From the NCBI RefSeq assembly GCF_000981385.1, contig NZ_LATZ01000021.1:1-62344 (forward strand): a DNA stretch of 62,344 nucleotides, written 5' to 3'. This stretch comes from Bacillus sp. SA1-12 (lineage in GTDB: Bacteria > Bacillota > Bacilli > Bacillales > Bacillaceae). Shown piece after piece: positions 36,237 through 46,798 of this stretch (the stretch's first letter is position 1; each line of letters opens with the position of its first letter). The position numbers were made by a program, and so were the translations under genes. The notes under the pieces were generated by a model. The model had not been told where the DNA came from, searched no databases, and worked only from the letters and a program-made list of their open reading frames with translations.

Positions 36237-36530
36237 CTAAGCTATTTGCTCTTTTACACGGATTTGGTTTACTTCCAGCTTCATCTTCCCTTTAATAAAC
36301 TTTCCTTCACTACTTGGTAAAAACTCCACGCTGCTTATTTCCAGATACTTTAAAAGGTCATCTCTTGTCTTTGGATGCTCATAAAGAAAACGATTTAAAC
36401 TGTCGGCAATCTCTGTTATTAAACTATACCTATTATAAATAAAGGAATACATCCAAAAACGGCTCTCAAAAGAGCGGTATACATTCTCCAGGCCATACAC
36501 AGCTAGACGAATACTATTATCAATATCCAT
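36237..36530 (-). pseudogene. Hypothetical 97-codon frame, middle of a broken gene
   Basis: MDIDNSIRLAVYGLENVYRS and FESRFWMYSFIYNRYSLITE have protein-like composition, but no ribosome binding site precedes the ATG. Upstream to about 36790 the minus strand encodes, across a frameshift and a TAG, NWDKEYREQLANRKAAELEA, YEKALLVANSNAEKATRGKG and FLTEYEIRETMSTI. I infer a decayed gene of about 280 codons spanning 35926-36790. Family unknown. Confidence 0.45.
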
Positions 36531-36814
36531 GATTGAGTTGTATATGTTTGCCTCTTGGTTAGTCTAAATAGTAGACATAGTTTCTCTTATCTCATATTCA
36601 GTAAGGAAACCCTTTCCGCGTGTCGCTTTTTCAGCATTACTATTGGCAACCAGTAGAGCTTTTTCATAGTAACTTCAATCGTCCAATAATACTTTTCTTG
36701 GAGAGCCTCCAGTTCAGCAGCTTTTCTATTGGCTAATTGCTCACGATACTCCTTGTCCCAATTGATCAGTGTTTGTTTTTAGTAATATATATTCTTATTA
36801 CAACATTATCTACA

Positions 36815-36844
36815 TGTATAAATTTTGTTTAATTCATCAAACTA
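36815..36844 (+). promoter_or_regulatory. Candidate SigG promoter of the spore protein gene
   Basis: TGTATA (36815-36820), 17 bases, then CAAACTA (36838-36844), close to the SigG pattern TGNATA/CATACTA. It lies about 54 bases before the ATG. Confidence 0.5.
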
Positions 36845-36897
36845 CAATTAAGCAAGCTTGCATAATCTAATACTTACAAACTTAGGAGATGATTTGT

Positions 36898-37095
36898 ATG
36901 GCACAAAATAATAACAGCAATCAATTAGTTGTTCCCGGTGCTCAACAAGCTATTGAACAAATGAAGTTTGAAATCGCATCAGAGTTTGGCGTTAACCTTG
37001 GTGCTGAAACAACATCAAGAGCTAATGGATCAGTTGGTGGAGAAATTACTAAACGTCTTGTTGCTATGGCTCAACAATCAATGGGACGTTTCTAA
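36898..37095 (+). CDS. Alpha/beta-type small acid-soluble spore protein, 65 aa
   Basis: The protein [20 protein letters not shown] plus [20 protein letters not shown] plus [20 protein letters not shown] carries both family signatures, including the GPR protease cleavage site (FEIASEF) and the KRLVAMAQ C terminus. These proteins coat DNA in the forespore and protect it from UV. TTAGGAGATG precedes the ATG at 36898; an upstream in-frame ATG lacks a site. A terminator follows. A decayed copy lies at 59514-59704. Confidence 0.96.
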   Translation: MAQNNNSNQLVVPGAQQAIEQMKFEIASEFGVNLGAETTSRANGSVGGEITKRLVAMAQQSMGRF

Positions 37096-37111
37096 TACCT
37101 TTTACTTAAAT

Positions 37112-37145
37112 GGGGGGAGATAAGAAACTCTCCCCCTATTTATCT
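37112..37145 (+). terminator. Terminator of the spore protein gene
   Basis: GGGGGAGA pairs with TCTCCCCC; tail TATTTATCTCTT. Confidence 0.8.
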
Positions 37146-37435
37146 CTTATTAGATAAAATACAATACCTCAACTAAAACCTCTTTTTCTTAAATAAGTAG
37201 GAAGTGATAAAAATAGTATTATGTATGACAGATAGTATTTTTAATAAATCTAAATCAACAAAATAGATAGTAAACTCACAAATTTATATCCATATGCACA
37301 GTATTTCAAATTGGATCTTCTTCAGATAGTCTCACTAGACTTGAAACCCTTGAGATTTCCAAAAAGTGATCGCACCTAGCAGAAAGGGATGTGTATGTAA
37401 ATATAGTTTCTGATACCCAGTATCATAACTGAATA

Positions 37436-37775
37436 CTAGAGCTTTCTTGAATAATGTAGTCCCAAGCGCCTATAATCTGAATCTAAGTAGCACATTACAA
37501 TTTCAGCTGTTTGAGTATTGTAATAATCCTTCAATTGATTAAATCTACCATTGTAAGGATAGATACCAATTGTCCCTAATATAGTTCCATCATTAAAACA
37601 AGCTGCAAAAACCACTGAATTTTCCCGTTGAATATAATGTTCTTGAAAATGAAGTAAATCGTATGGAAGTTGCTCTTGTGGTAACATTGGAAAAGTTTCT
37701 TTTCGTATTTTCATCATAAATTCTATTACCTAACGAATATCATCTTCTTCAACTTTTTTATAGTTAATGGTTGTT
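37436..37775 (-). pseudogene. GNAT acetyltransferase relic
   Basis: The minus strand gives TIKKVEEDDIR, a TAG, then VIEFMMKIRKETFPMLPQEQ, AACFNDGTILGTIGIYPYNG and TAEIVMCYLDSDYRRLGL. This is the first two thirds of a GNAT N-acetyltransferase ending at the start of the acetyl-CoA-binding R-x-x-G loop. A nonsense codon and loss of the C terminus make it inactive. Confidence 0.7.
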
Positions 37776-37884
37776 GTAAATTAATCCAATACACCTACTT
37801 TATTACCAAGTTTCACTTTAATACTTCCCCCGCGTAGAAAGTGAAACCGAAGCAAACAGTATCCATCCTTTCAACCCCCAATAC

Positions 37885-37999
37885 TTATGATTTACTCGGT
37901 AGTAAAATCTTAAAGGTGGTTCCCTGATCTATGACCGAAGAAACTTCTATTTTCCCTTTATGAAACTCAATAATTTGTTTACAAATAGAGTTATTCTTG
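37885..37999 (-). pseudogene. Sensor histidine kinase C-terminal fragment
   Basis: NSICKQIIEFHKGKIEVSSV followed by IDQGTTFKILLPSKS and a stop is the G2-box end of a HATPase domain (usually LGLSICKxII..HxGxIxV.S..GxGTTFxIxLP). Nothing of the rest of the kinase remains. Confidence 0.7.
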
Positions 38000-38013
38000 A
38001 CAAACACTCTACA

Positions 38014-38060
38014 CACAATAAAAAGGCATAAGTCCGGATAAATACCGTACTTATGCCCAG
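38014..38060 (-). terminator. Terminator of the xylan locus
   Basis: GGCATAAGTACGG pairs with CCGGACTTATGCC followed by TTTTTATTG on the minus strand, about 50 bases after the last gene. Confidence 0.8.
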
Positions 38061-38106
38061 CAAGATGTTTGATAAAATTCTTGATTCCGTTTAGTTGTGT
38101 TTCATC

Positions 38107-40086
38107 TCAGTCTTCTGCTGCTGTAAACTTCCAATAATCAATATTAAATAAGTTATTTTCTCCTTCTCCTTTGAACATGAAGAAGATATTGTGTGTACCG
38201 CTAACGTTCTTTACATTCGTTTTCATCAGTTGCCATTCTTGTTCTCCACCAGTAGGTTTAACATTAAGTGTACCAATAACTTTACCAACTGGACTGTCCA
38301 GTCTCATTTCAATTGTGCCGCCTACAGTTGACGCAATATTAGCTTCAAATGTTGCAGCTTCTTTTTTCCCAAAATCAGCTTGCGATACAGCCATCCAGTC
38401 TCTGTTATTGATCTCTGTTACATTAAGGTTGATGCTCTCAACTAAACTGCCGGGAGCTTCTGCTTTCTCAGTCGAAATCCCTGCATTCCATGCAATAGTT
38501 TCAGCCTCGTTTCTCTTATATGGATCTAGGCTGGCAACCTGGGATACACCTTTCATATCTGCTTTGACATCTTTTATATAACCATTTTCATCATATTCAA
38601 CCTTATTAATGTGAGGAGAACGGTACCCTTGAGCAGTTCCTAATTCTTTCGCTAATGTTTGTGCATGATAGGTTATATATGTTTGACCCTTAAACTCAAA
38701 GAAATCTTGATGATTGTTTCCGCCGACACCAAAAAATTGATATGGATTTTTAAGTGCTGTACCCATGTACGTTAACGGTCCCATTGGATTATCACTTATC
38801 ATATAAGCAATTTCACCAGTCTTCGGATCGTGTACCTCACGTACACCAGAGAAGTTTGTACTATATGAGTAGTAGTACTTACCATTATGTTTGTGAATAC
38901 CTGAAGCTTCAAACAAGAATGGTGCATCAATTACTTTTGCTTCCCCTTCTGTGTGTATCATATCATCACTTAACTTAATAACTCTGGCAGTTTTCGGGGA
39001 TTCAGCTTGCTCTTGGGATGGTGGTGAACCTGGTACCCCTCCGCCGTAATACAAATATGCTTGACCATCATCATCGACAAAGGCTGCAGGGTCAAAGAGC
39101 CATGTTACACCCTCAGATTCAGGTGTATTCCGGGCGACTAAAGGTTTTCCAAGCGGATCTGTCCAAGGCCCAATAGGAGTATCTGATGTAAGCACACCAA
39201 TACCTGACGCGTTATTTGAAAAATACAAGAAAAATTTATCCTTACCTTCAATAATCCTATGCTCAACTGAAACGGCCCATGATTGAGTTGCCCATTTTGC
39301 TGCGCCATTATGTCCAGCAACAGGAATTGCACCGTGGTCAGTCCAGTTGACCATATCATCAGAAGAAATGACAGTAACCGTATTAATTTTGCCATAAGTA
39401 TTTGGTACGACATTTCCGTTAGCATCATATTCGTACTGATCATTTGTTAAGTAAATATAAACCCTTCCATCAAAAACCATCGCATGTGGATCTGCACCAA
39501 ATTTATGACTGATAAGTGGATTGGCATTACCAGGAATTTTTGCAACTGCACCTGTATCCAGTAATTTTAATCCAATGGTAGCCACTGCATCTTGAACTGA
39601 ATATTCAATGTCTCCACCATCAATCTTGATATAATTGGTCCTGATTACATCTGTCTTATCTGATGTCACAAAATCTTTTACTTTTAATTTAATTGTTGCG
39701 AATAAATCAGATTTTTTATGTGAGAATCTTACATTACCACCCTTGACATGAAGCATTAAATGATTATTGGAATAAGTATATGAACTTGCTCCAGTAATAT
39801 TTTTTGAACTGAATTCCACCCCAGTAACAGTAAGACTCTCAGGGATATTAAATGATGCAGCAATAGAGGAGTGTCGTCCTTTTGACAACTCATCCATTTT
39901 CACAGGGACTTCTAACTCTATATTTGGAGCACCAACGACTTCAGAAACATCTCCTAACTCTGCACTCAGGACTGTTGGTGATTTAACTGTCCTTTTTTCA
40001 TTTAATTGAGCAAATGACGTTTTACTTGGTACAAAATTAAGTAACATAGAAAACATTACTATGAGTAAAAAAAGCTTCTTATACAT
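38107..40086 (-). CDS. Secreted GH43 arabinoxylan-acting enzyme with CBM6, 659 aa
   Basis: A Sec signal peptide (MYKKLFLLIVMFSMLLNFVP, cut near SFA/Q) is followed by a ~140-residue beta domain resembling a cohesin/Big-type module (VGAPNIELEVPVKM, VTGVEFSSKNITG). A GH43 five-blade propeller spans about 180-500, and a C-terminal CBM6-like domain about 510-659. Catalytic landmarks are GADPHAMVFDG (base Asp), WLFDPAAFVDDDGQAYLYYG and LFEASGIHKHNGKYYYSYS (acid Glu). The core matches Bacillus XynD arabinoxylan arabinofuranohydrolase, but the extra N-terminal module is not in that 513-aa enzyme. GGGGGG lies upstream of the ATG, and a cre-like site is at 40358. It is the last gene of the locus, with its own 450-base leader region. 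Confidence 0.88.
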   Translation of the reverse strand: MYKKLFLLIVMFSMLLNFVPSKTSFAQLNEKRTVKSPTVLSAELGDVSEVVGAPNIELEVPVKMDELSKGRHSSIAASFNIPESLTVTGVEFSSKNITGASSYTYSNNHLMLHVKGGNVRFSHKKSDLFATIKLKVKDFVTSDKTDVIRTNYIKIDGGDIEYSVQDAVATIGLKLLDTGAVAKIPGNANPLISHKFGADPHAMVFDGRVYIYLTNDQYEYDANGNVVPNTYGKINTVTVISSDDMVNWTDHGAIPVAGHNGAAKWATQSWAVSVEHRIIEGKDKFFLYFSNNASGIGVLTSDTPIGPWTDPLGKPLVARNTPESEGVTWLFDPAAFVDDDGQAYLYYGGGVPGSPPSQEQAESPKTARVIKLSDDMIHTEGEAKVIDAPFLFEASGIHKHNGKYYYSYSTNFSGVREVHDPKTGEIAYMISDNPMGPLTYMGTALKNPYQFFGVGGNNHQDFFEFKGQTYITYHAQTLAKELGTAQGYRSPHINKVEYDENGYIKDVKADMKGVSQVASLDPYKRNEAETIAWNAGISTEKAEAPGSLVESINLNVTEINNRDWMAVSQADFGKKEAATFEANIASTVGGTIEMRLDSPVGKVIGTLNVKPTGGEQEWQLMKTNVKNVSGTHNIFFMFKGEGENNLFNIDYWKFTAAED

Positions 40087-40538
40087 CTTAAAAATCCCCC
40101 CCTACTAAAATTTTAAAAGTCAAAAATATCTTACATGACATAAAATAGGAAATTTATCGAAAAACTTAGTTTTATAATAAAATTCTTCTATCCTATCATT
40201 TTTATTGCACGCACATTTTATTTTCCTTATATGCCCCCTTTTAAAGTTAAAGAGATAGAAACATAGATTGTCCTATATTAAATAGATAAGAAAAAGACTT
40301 GTGTAATTCCATAGGAGGTATTATACGTATTTACTATTTTTCTCATTTAAAATAGTATTTAAGCGCTTTCTAGTTCAGAGTTACAAAGTATTTCTTGTAA
40401 TTATTTAATGCCATTCAGGTTATTGTTGTGGGTTCAGTTCACATTATCCACTCCGTCAATCCCTTTATTCATCCTTGATAAGCTTAAACATCACGGCTGC
40501 TAGCCTTCCAGTTTGTAAGAACAGAATCTATTCCGAAA
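40087..40538. other. Intergenic leader of the GH43/CBM6 gene
   Basis: No gene. Apart from the cre-like site I see no strong hairpin. The length suggests an independent promoter. Confidence 0.45.
40358..40371 (-). promoter_or_regulatory. cre-like site before the GH43/CBM6 gene
   Basis: AGAAAGCGCTTAAA on the minus strand matches the CcpA site TGNAANCGNWNNCA at all but two positions, 270 bases upstream of the start. Confidence 0.45.
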
Positions 40539-41684
40539 TTAAGAACGAGGAAACCAAATCTTATAATTTCCACTTAATGCAAGCATACTAAACATATATA
40601 AGCAGTTATCATAATAACGTCTTTTTCCCTTCCGAACAGGTGTATTCCAGAATAGATCAACCATTTTCCTTGCATTTAGACCATCGATTGCTGCCAAAGA
40701 TGCCATTGCATTCGTTGCGATTAGTCCAACCGGATGAAGGGACTTTTCATCAAAGGGCCTTCCCTCAATAGTGTATCGACGATAATCATTTGGGTGTTTA
40801 TCTGCAAAAAAGGCTTGGATTTTATTTGCTTCTTCTGTTTCCCATTTATCTCCTCTAAACCACTCGTAATCGAGTCCAATATTAGCGGCTACTCGATAAG
40901 AATCACTGAAGAAGTGTCCGTAGCCTCTTTCATTATTTGGTGTCCCATCATAATGAGCATATTCAGGTGCCAAACCAGTTAGAGGATAACAAGCTATTTT
41001 TAAGTACTCTCTGCTAGCATCTGCTGCCTCCTTCCAAAATGGTTGATCCTCTGGATAAGCCCACAATGCAAATAGCTCATAAAAGTGAGGAAGATGATAG
41101 GATGGGTCAGTGAACTCACAATCGGGAATAAACTTAATAAGCTTATTAACTGGATTCCACATTGGATAACCATCGTTGCCTTCCCCTTTATGAAGGCAAT
41201 CTTTTAACAATTCCTTAGCCTGAACACTGTAGTTAAAAGGCTCTTCACCATCTCCCCATCGATGTGCGGCAAAAAACAATGCTAACGCAAAGTATTCTTC
41301 CCCATCCGGCGCAGGTCCATTTGAATTCTTTTTGCCATCTGGTTTACATGACCATGCAAAATAACCTGAATGTGTCCCTTCTGTCATATACATGTTTTTC
41401 TTAGCCCATAACCAAATTCGATCAAATTCGTCCTGCTTATCAAGTTGAACAGCCATCATCATTCCATATGACATGCCCTCTGTACGGACATCAAGATTAC
41501 CAGTATCTAATAAATATCCCGTATTATCTTTATTAGAATAGTAAATTTTTGTATCTTCATCTCCATAAAAGAGTTGATTCCATGTGGCTTCTAGTCTTAG
41601 TTGGATTTCTTCCTCCGAGTACCCGTATTCTTTAAATACATTGCGATATTCTTTTGTATAAAAGGCACCTTGCTCCTGTGTCAA
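40539..41684 (-). CDS. GH8 reducing-end xylose-releasing exo-oligoxylanase, 381 aa
   Basis: The length and motifs match the B. halodurans Rex enzyme (GH8, EC 3.2.1.156), which removes xylose from the reducing end of xylo-oligosaccharides. DVRTEGMSYGMMMAVQLDKQ contains the acid Glu, GYFAWSCKPDG and GPAPDGEEYFALALFFAAHR shape the cleft, and GYGHFFSDSYRVAANIGLDY contains the base Asp. No signal peptide, so it works on imported oligomers. The start is TTG, nine bases after AGGTGG. It follows the intracellular GH10 gene by 64 bases, consistent with one operon. Confidence 0.9.
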   Translation of the reverse strand: MTQEQGAFYTKEYRNVFKEYGYSEEEIQLRLEATWNQLFYGDEDTKIYYSNKDNTGYLLDTGNLDVRTEGMSYGMMMAVQLDKQDEFDRIWLWAKKNMYMTEGTHSGYFAWSCKPDGKKNSNGPAPDGEEYFALALFFAAHRWGDGEEPFNYSVQAKELLKDCLHKGEGNDGYPMWNPVNKLIKFIPDCEFTDPSYHLPHFYELFALWAYPEDQPFWKEAADASREYLKIACYPLTGLAPEYAHYDGTPNNERGYGHFFSDSYRVAANIGLDYEWFRGDKWETEEANKIQAFFADKHPNDYRRYTIEGRPFDEKSLHPVGLIATNAMASLAAIDGLNARKMVDLFWNTPVRKGKRRYYDNCLYMFSMLALSGNYKIWFPRS

Positions 41685-41748
41685 CCTAACATTCCACCTT
41701 TTTATGAATTAATTAAAAATACTAAATCATCATAAAAATTGAGAGAGA

Positions 41749-42762
41749 TTATCTAAAACTCGTAATTTTCTGAAGCGCTTGTTTTGGGAGTTGATTGACA
41801 TCAAATAATAACGGCCAATTCTTCCTTCCTTTTACAGGAAAATTATCTAACCATGTATAATCATCTGCAACACCCCAGAAAGTAACGCTACTGATTACGT
41901 CCCTATATTCACGTAACATAGAAAACAGCTGCTCATAGCGTTCTTCTTGTAACGCAATCATTTCAGTTGTTGGCTCTTTTAAATCTGTTCGTCCATCGGT
42001 AGTATCAAATACTGACACATCTAATTCAGTAAGCTGAATTTGCAAGCCAAGAGATGCATATTTTTCAATAGCAGCACGGATGTTATCTAACGATGGACTG
42101 GTTAAATTCCAATGCCCTTGCATGCCTATTCCATGTATTGGAACTTGTTTTTCGATTAACGATTTAACCAATTTATAAATTTTGTCACGTTTTTGAGGGT
42201 GACACTCATTATAATCGTTATAAAAAAGCAATGCCTTTGAATCGGCCTCATGAGCAAACCGAAATGCCTTTTCGATAAAATCTTCTCCTACAATTTCCAA
42301 ATAGTTTGATTTTCTTAAAAAGAGAACCTCACTGTCATCAATTACTTCATTCACAACATCCCAACTATGGATACGCCCTTGATACCGTCCTACAACGGTT
42401 GATATATGCGTTTTCATACGGTCTAATAGTAATTCTCTTGATGCATCTGAACCGTCTTGTTCCTTAAACATCCAATCTGGCGTTTGATTATGCCATACCA
42501 ATGTATGTCCACGCATTTTCATATTATGTTCTTCTGCAAAAGCTACAAATTGATCTGCTTTTTCAAACGAAAATTTGTTTTCATTAGGCTGGAGATTCTC
42601 TGGCTTCATTTCATTCTCAGCTGTTATACTGTTAAAATGCCTGGTTAAGAGTTGTTTTGAGCTTTCAATTGTCCGTTGATTGATAGCTGCCCCAATTGAA
42701 AAGTAATCACTATAAACGTCTGAAAAAGATGGAATATTTAACTTAGATTGAAGCTGATTCAT
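41749..42762 (-). CDS. Intracellular GH10 endo-1,4-beta-xylanase, 337 aa
   Basis: This is a single GH10 barrel without a signal peptide. The acid/base is E139 in [10 protein letters not shown] and the nucleophile is E246 in QLTELDVSVF. HTLVWHNQTPDWMF, ENEMKPENLQP and VTFWGVADDYTWLDNFP are family landmarks. Cytoplasmic GH10 enzymes of this kind (as in Geobacillus XynA2) cut short imported xylo-oligosaccharides. GGAGGGGAAG precedes the ATG. It lies between the secreted GH10 gene and the GH8 gene, all on the minus strand. Confidence 0.92.
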   Translation of the reverse strand: MNQLQSKLNIPSFSDVYSDYFSIGAAINQRTIESSKQLLTRHFNSITAENEMKPENLQPNENKFSFEKADQFVAFAEEHNMKMRGHTLVWHNQTPDWMFKEQDGSDASRELLLDRMKTHISTVVGRYQGRIHSWDVVNEVIDDSEVLFLRKSNYLEIVGEDFIEKAFRFAHEADSKALLFYNDYNECHPQKRDKIYKLVKSLIEKQVPIHGIGMQGHWNLTSPSLDNIRAAIEKYASLGLQIQLTELDVSVFDTTDGRTDLKEPTTEMIALQEERYEQLFSMLREYRDVISSVTFWGVADDYTWLDNFPVKGRKNWPLLFDVNQLPKQALQKITSFR

Positions 42763-42849
42763 ATCTTCCCCTCCGATGGCTAATAGATATTATAAAGATA
42801 ATTAATCCTAAATTAATTATTGTTTTATAAAAGGCTTTTGTGCTCTCTT

Positions 42850-42886
42850 CTTTTCTAGAAAAGGAGGTTGCCCTCCCATCTAGAAA
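42850..42886 (-). terminator. Hairpin after the secreted GH10 gene
   Basis: TTTTCTAGA and GGAGG pair with CCTCC and TCTAGAAAA. It lies 16 bases after the stop and may terminate or attenuate transcription between the two GH10 genes. Confidence 0.6.
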
Positions 42887-42901
42887 ATACAGCCTGCATG
42901 T

Positions 42902-44086
<1,185 letters not shown>

Positions 44087-44167
44087 TTAAAGTTATTTAA
44101 ATGAGAAATGGGACTTTTTTGAGTAATCATACGAAGTTGATATAGTTCTTAACTTGAATTAAAAAAT

Positions 44168-44200
44168 ACCCCTTCGTTTATTGATACAATAAACGAAGTA
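44168..44200 (-). terminator. Terminator between GH43 and secreted GH10 genes
   Basis: CTTCGTTTATT pairs with AATAAACGAAG; on the minus strand followed by GGGTATTTTTT. Confidence 0.75.
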
Positions 44201-44215
44201 TCCAAAAATTACTTT

Positions 44216-45781
44216 CTAATTACCTTCTCTAAAAATAGTATCTTCTATCCTGAAATAATCAAAATCTACGAATCCATCCGTTGTTTTTGTGGCATAGTTA
44301 AATAAAGCAAAACGGTAGCCCATAAAATGGTCTAACTTATAACGCATTTGAAGGATATTTCCTATAGGATTCCAATTAACATGATCAAGACTATAATAGA
44401 AATATGCCTTGTCAGTCTGACTCCAGAAATTAAAATCAATCTTAAAATATACTCTCCCCTGGGTAATAGGAATACTTTCAATAATCTCTGCAGGGCCAAA
44501 GCTCCCATTTACCATCACAATGGATTTAGAATCGCCAGACATTTTTACACCAACAAACCCGTAATCTTTCTGAAAGGCGGCAAAACCAGAAACATCTCCG
44601 TCCCTCATGTTCGAGATTTCTATCGCAATATGACCCGAGCAATCTGGTCCGAATGTTCTTTGGGTAAGCGTATTTTTAGCATCCTCTAAGTTTGTAGATA
44701 TCCATCCGTTTCTTAATCTTAGATAGCCAGGACGTTCGGTCAATGACCAATGTTCATTATCAGGATTATGATTCCATTGCCAAACTAATCCAACTTTATC
44801 GGTATCAGAATTAAATTCATCGGAATTCGCAATGAGACTACTAGACGTTTTATCACGAAATGGAGAAGTCATACATTCTGGAAGCTTACTTTGCTCGCCA
44901 AAAACAGGCCACCCGTCTTCCCATGTAACCGGGATAAGACAAGGAGTTCGACCAACGGATTCGTTATCGCAAAACAACATGCCGTACCAAGTACCGTTAA
45001 CTGTATCAATAATTCCTCCCTGTGCAATACCACTCGGATCATCCATAGCAATACGACCTTCATATTCACCATCAATACCCTTTGCACGGTGCACGAGTTG
45101 AACCCGGTTACCATTCTTTGGCCATGTTATTGTGAATACGTAATAATACCCATTGATTTTTTGGATGTGTGAACCTTCAGCCTGCAGACCCACGTCTACC
45201 TCCGCACTTGCAACTAGACTAGCATCTGGAATAATTACTTTGTTTAGTCCACCTCCTTTAATTGCTGTTACATCTTTAGTAAGTTCAATTACTTTTATAT
45301 CACCATGACCATAAGTCATATACACGCGCTCATCATCATCAAATAGTAGTGACATGTCATGATAATACTCATCTAGAGTAAAGCGTTCCCAAGGACCCTT
45401 TTCAATATTTCCCGTTTGAAAGATATAGGTTTTCCCAGTAGCTAAAGAGCCCACAACCACATAGAAGGTTTCCTGATGATAACGAAGACTGCTTGCCCAG
45501 GAACCTTTTCCATATTCATTTTTCCCGTTAATTAGCTTTTGTTTGTCGTTTTCAGCAAGAATATCATAAACATAATTAACGATTTCCCAATGCAAGAGAT
45601 CGTACGATTTCATAATTGGTACCCCAGGGTTCATGTGCATAGTGGTACTAGTCATGTAATACGTATCACCTACCCTAATAACATCAGGATCCGGTACATC
45701 TGACCATATTATCGGATTTTCAAAGGTGTTTTGATCGTGTTTCATGAACAATTTTGATTGTAGATTTATATTTTCACTCAT
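44216..45781 (-). CDS. Intracellular GH43 beta-xylosidase/arabinofuranosidase, 521 aa
   Basis: The GH43 propeller (about residues 15-320) shows WSDVPDPDVIRVGDTYYMTS (base Asp), YHDMSLLFDDDERVYMTYGHG (pKa-modulating Asp) and DVGLQAEGSHIQKINGYYYV (acid Glu). A C-terminal beta-sandwich (about 330-521) is typical of this GH43 subfamily. No signal peptide, so it acts on imported arabinoxylo- or xylo-oligosaccharides. Xylosidase and arabinofuranosidase activity cannot be separated by eye. It follows the second permease gene by about 90 bases. Confidence 0.88.
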   Translation of the reverse strand: MSENINLQSKLFMKHDQNTFENPIIWSDVPDPDVIRVGDTYYMTSTTMHMNPGVPIMKSYDLLHWEIVNYVYDILAENDKQKLINGKNEYGKGSWASSLRYHQETFYVVVGSLATGKTYIFQTGNIEKGPWERFTLDEYYHDMSLLFDDDERVYMTYGHGDIKVIELTKDVTAIKGGGLNKVIIPDASLVASAEVDVGLQAEGSHIQKINGYYYVFTITWPKNGNRVQLVHRAKGIDGEYEGRIAMDDPSGIAQGGIIDTVNGTWYGMLFCDNESVGRTPCLIPVTWEDGWPVFGEQSKLPECMTSPFRDKTSSSLIANSDEFNSDTDKVGLVWQWNHNPDNEHWSLTERPGYLRLRNGWISTNLEDAKNTLTQRTFGPDCSGHIAIEISNMRDGDVSGFAAFQKDYGFVGVKMSGDSKSIVMVNGSFGPAEIIESIPITQGRVYFKIDFNFWSQTDKAYFYYSLDHVNWNPIGNILQMRYKLDHFMGYRFALFNYATKTTDGFVDFDYFRIEDTIFREGN

Positions 45782-45872
45782 TGTTTTGATTTTCCCCTTA
45801 ATCCCTTTCTTTCCTGTTTTTTTTCCTTTAGATGAAATTACTTGCTATATCCTTAAAAGAAAAAAGATTGAA

Positions 45873-46787
45873 TTATTTAACTGCCCCTAATGTCATACCC
45901 TTAACAAAGTATTTTTGTAGAAACGGATACACGCAAATAATTGGTAGACTCGCTACAATGGTCATCGTTGCCTGAATTGACTTAGGAGTAACAGCTTGGA
46001 CAGCATGTTCACCATTTGCTTGGGCGGTATTCCAATCACCGTTTGAAGTTGCAGTATTTTGGAGAATTTTCATTAACTCATATTGCAATGTCGTTAGATT
46101 TTCATTGCTTGAGTTATACAAAAATACATCAAACCATTGGTTCCATTGGCCAACAGCAACAAATAGTGATACGGTTGCTAATACCGGTAAGGACAGAGGC
46201 AACACAATTTGAAAGAAAACTCTAAAGTCTCCAGCCCCATCAATTCTTGCTTGCTCAAATAGACTTTTTGGAAGACCTTCTATAAATGAACGCATGATAA
46301 TAAGATTAAATGCACTAATTAATCCTGGTAAAATATACACCCAAAAAGTTCCAATTAAATGCAAATCTCTCATTAGAAGGTAAGTTGGAATTAATCCACC
46401 ATTAAAATACATTGTCATAATAAAAATGATTGTTATCGATTTTTTGAAAATAAACTTTTCTTGTGCAATCGCATATGCCACCATAGCAGTACATAATAAT
46501 CCAATTCCTGTACCAATAACTGTTCTTGCTACCGATACAAAAATGGCCTGAATAATCGATGCTTGAGTAAATACATATTCGTAGTTACGGAAAGTAAATT
46601 CCCTTGGCCATAAATAGATTCCACCTTTTACAGAATCAGTTGCAGCATTAAAAGAAAGGGCTACTTGGTTTAAAAATGGGTATAGCATAATGATACTAAT
46701 TAAAATCATGAAAATAATGTTACAAGTATCAAAGACGACATCTTCTCTCGTTCTCATTAAACTCTTTCCTTTTATACCTCTTTTCAC
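45873..46787 (-). CDS. ABC sugar importer permease (LplC type), 304 aa
   Basis: Six membrane helices with the permease EAA loop: EGLPKSLFEQARIDGAGDFR (about 170-190). The N terminus TREDVVFDTCNIIFMILISI and the end FLQKYFVKGMTLGAVK are typical of LplC/YtcP permeases paired with LplB. It starts 11 bases after the other permease gene. The GTG at 46787 follows GGGGGG, and an ATG ten codons downstream after AAAGGAAAGAG is an alternative. Together with the partner permease it forms the membrane pore for xylo-oligosaccharides; an ATPase such as MsmX is needed from elsewhere. Confidence 0.9.
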   Translation of the reverse strand: MKRGIKGKSLMRTREDVVFDTCNIIFMILISIIMLYPFLNQVALSFNAATDSVKGGIYLWPREFTFRNYEYVFTQASIIQAIFVSVARTVIGTGIGLLCTAMVAYAIAQEKFIFKKSITIIFIMTMYFNGGLIPTYLLMRDLHLIGTFWVYILPGLISAFNLIIMRSFIEGLPKSLFEQARIDGAGDFRVFFQIVLPLSLPVLATVSLFVAVGQWNQWFDVFLYNSSNENLTTLQYELMKILQNTATSNGDWNTAQANGEHAVQAVTPKSIQATMTIVASLPIICVYPFLQKYFVKGMTLGAVK

Positions 46788-46798
46788 TCTGTACCCCC

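Noticed and set aside
44832..45172. Plus-strand frames within the GH43 gene
   Set aside because: Antisense shadows of a well-supported glycosidase gene.
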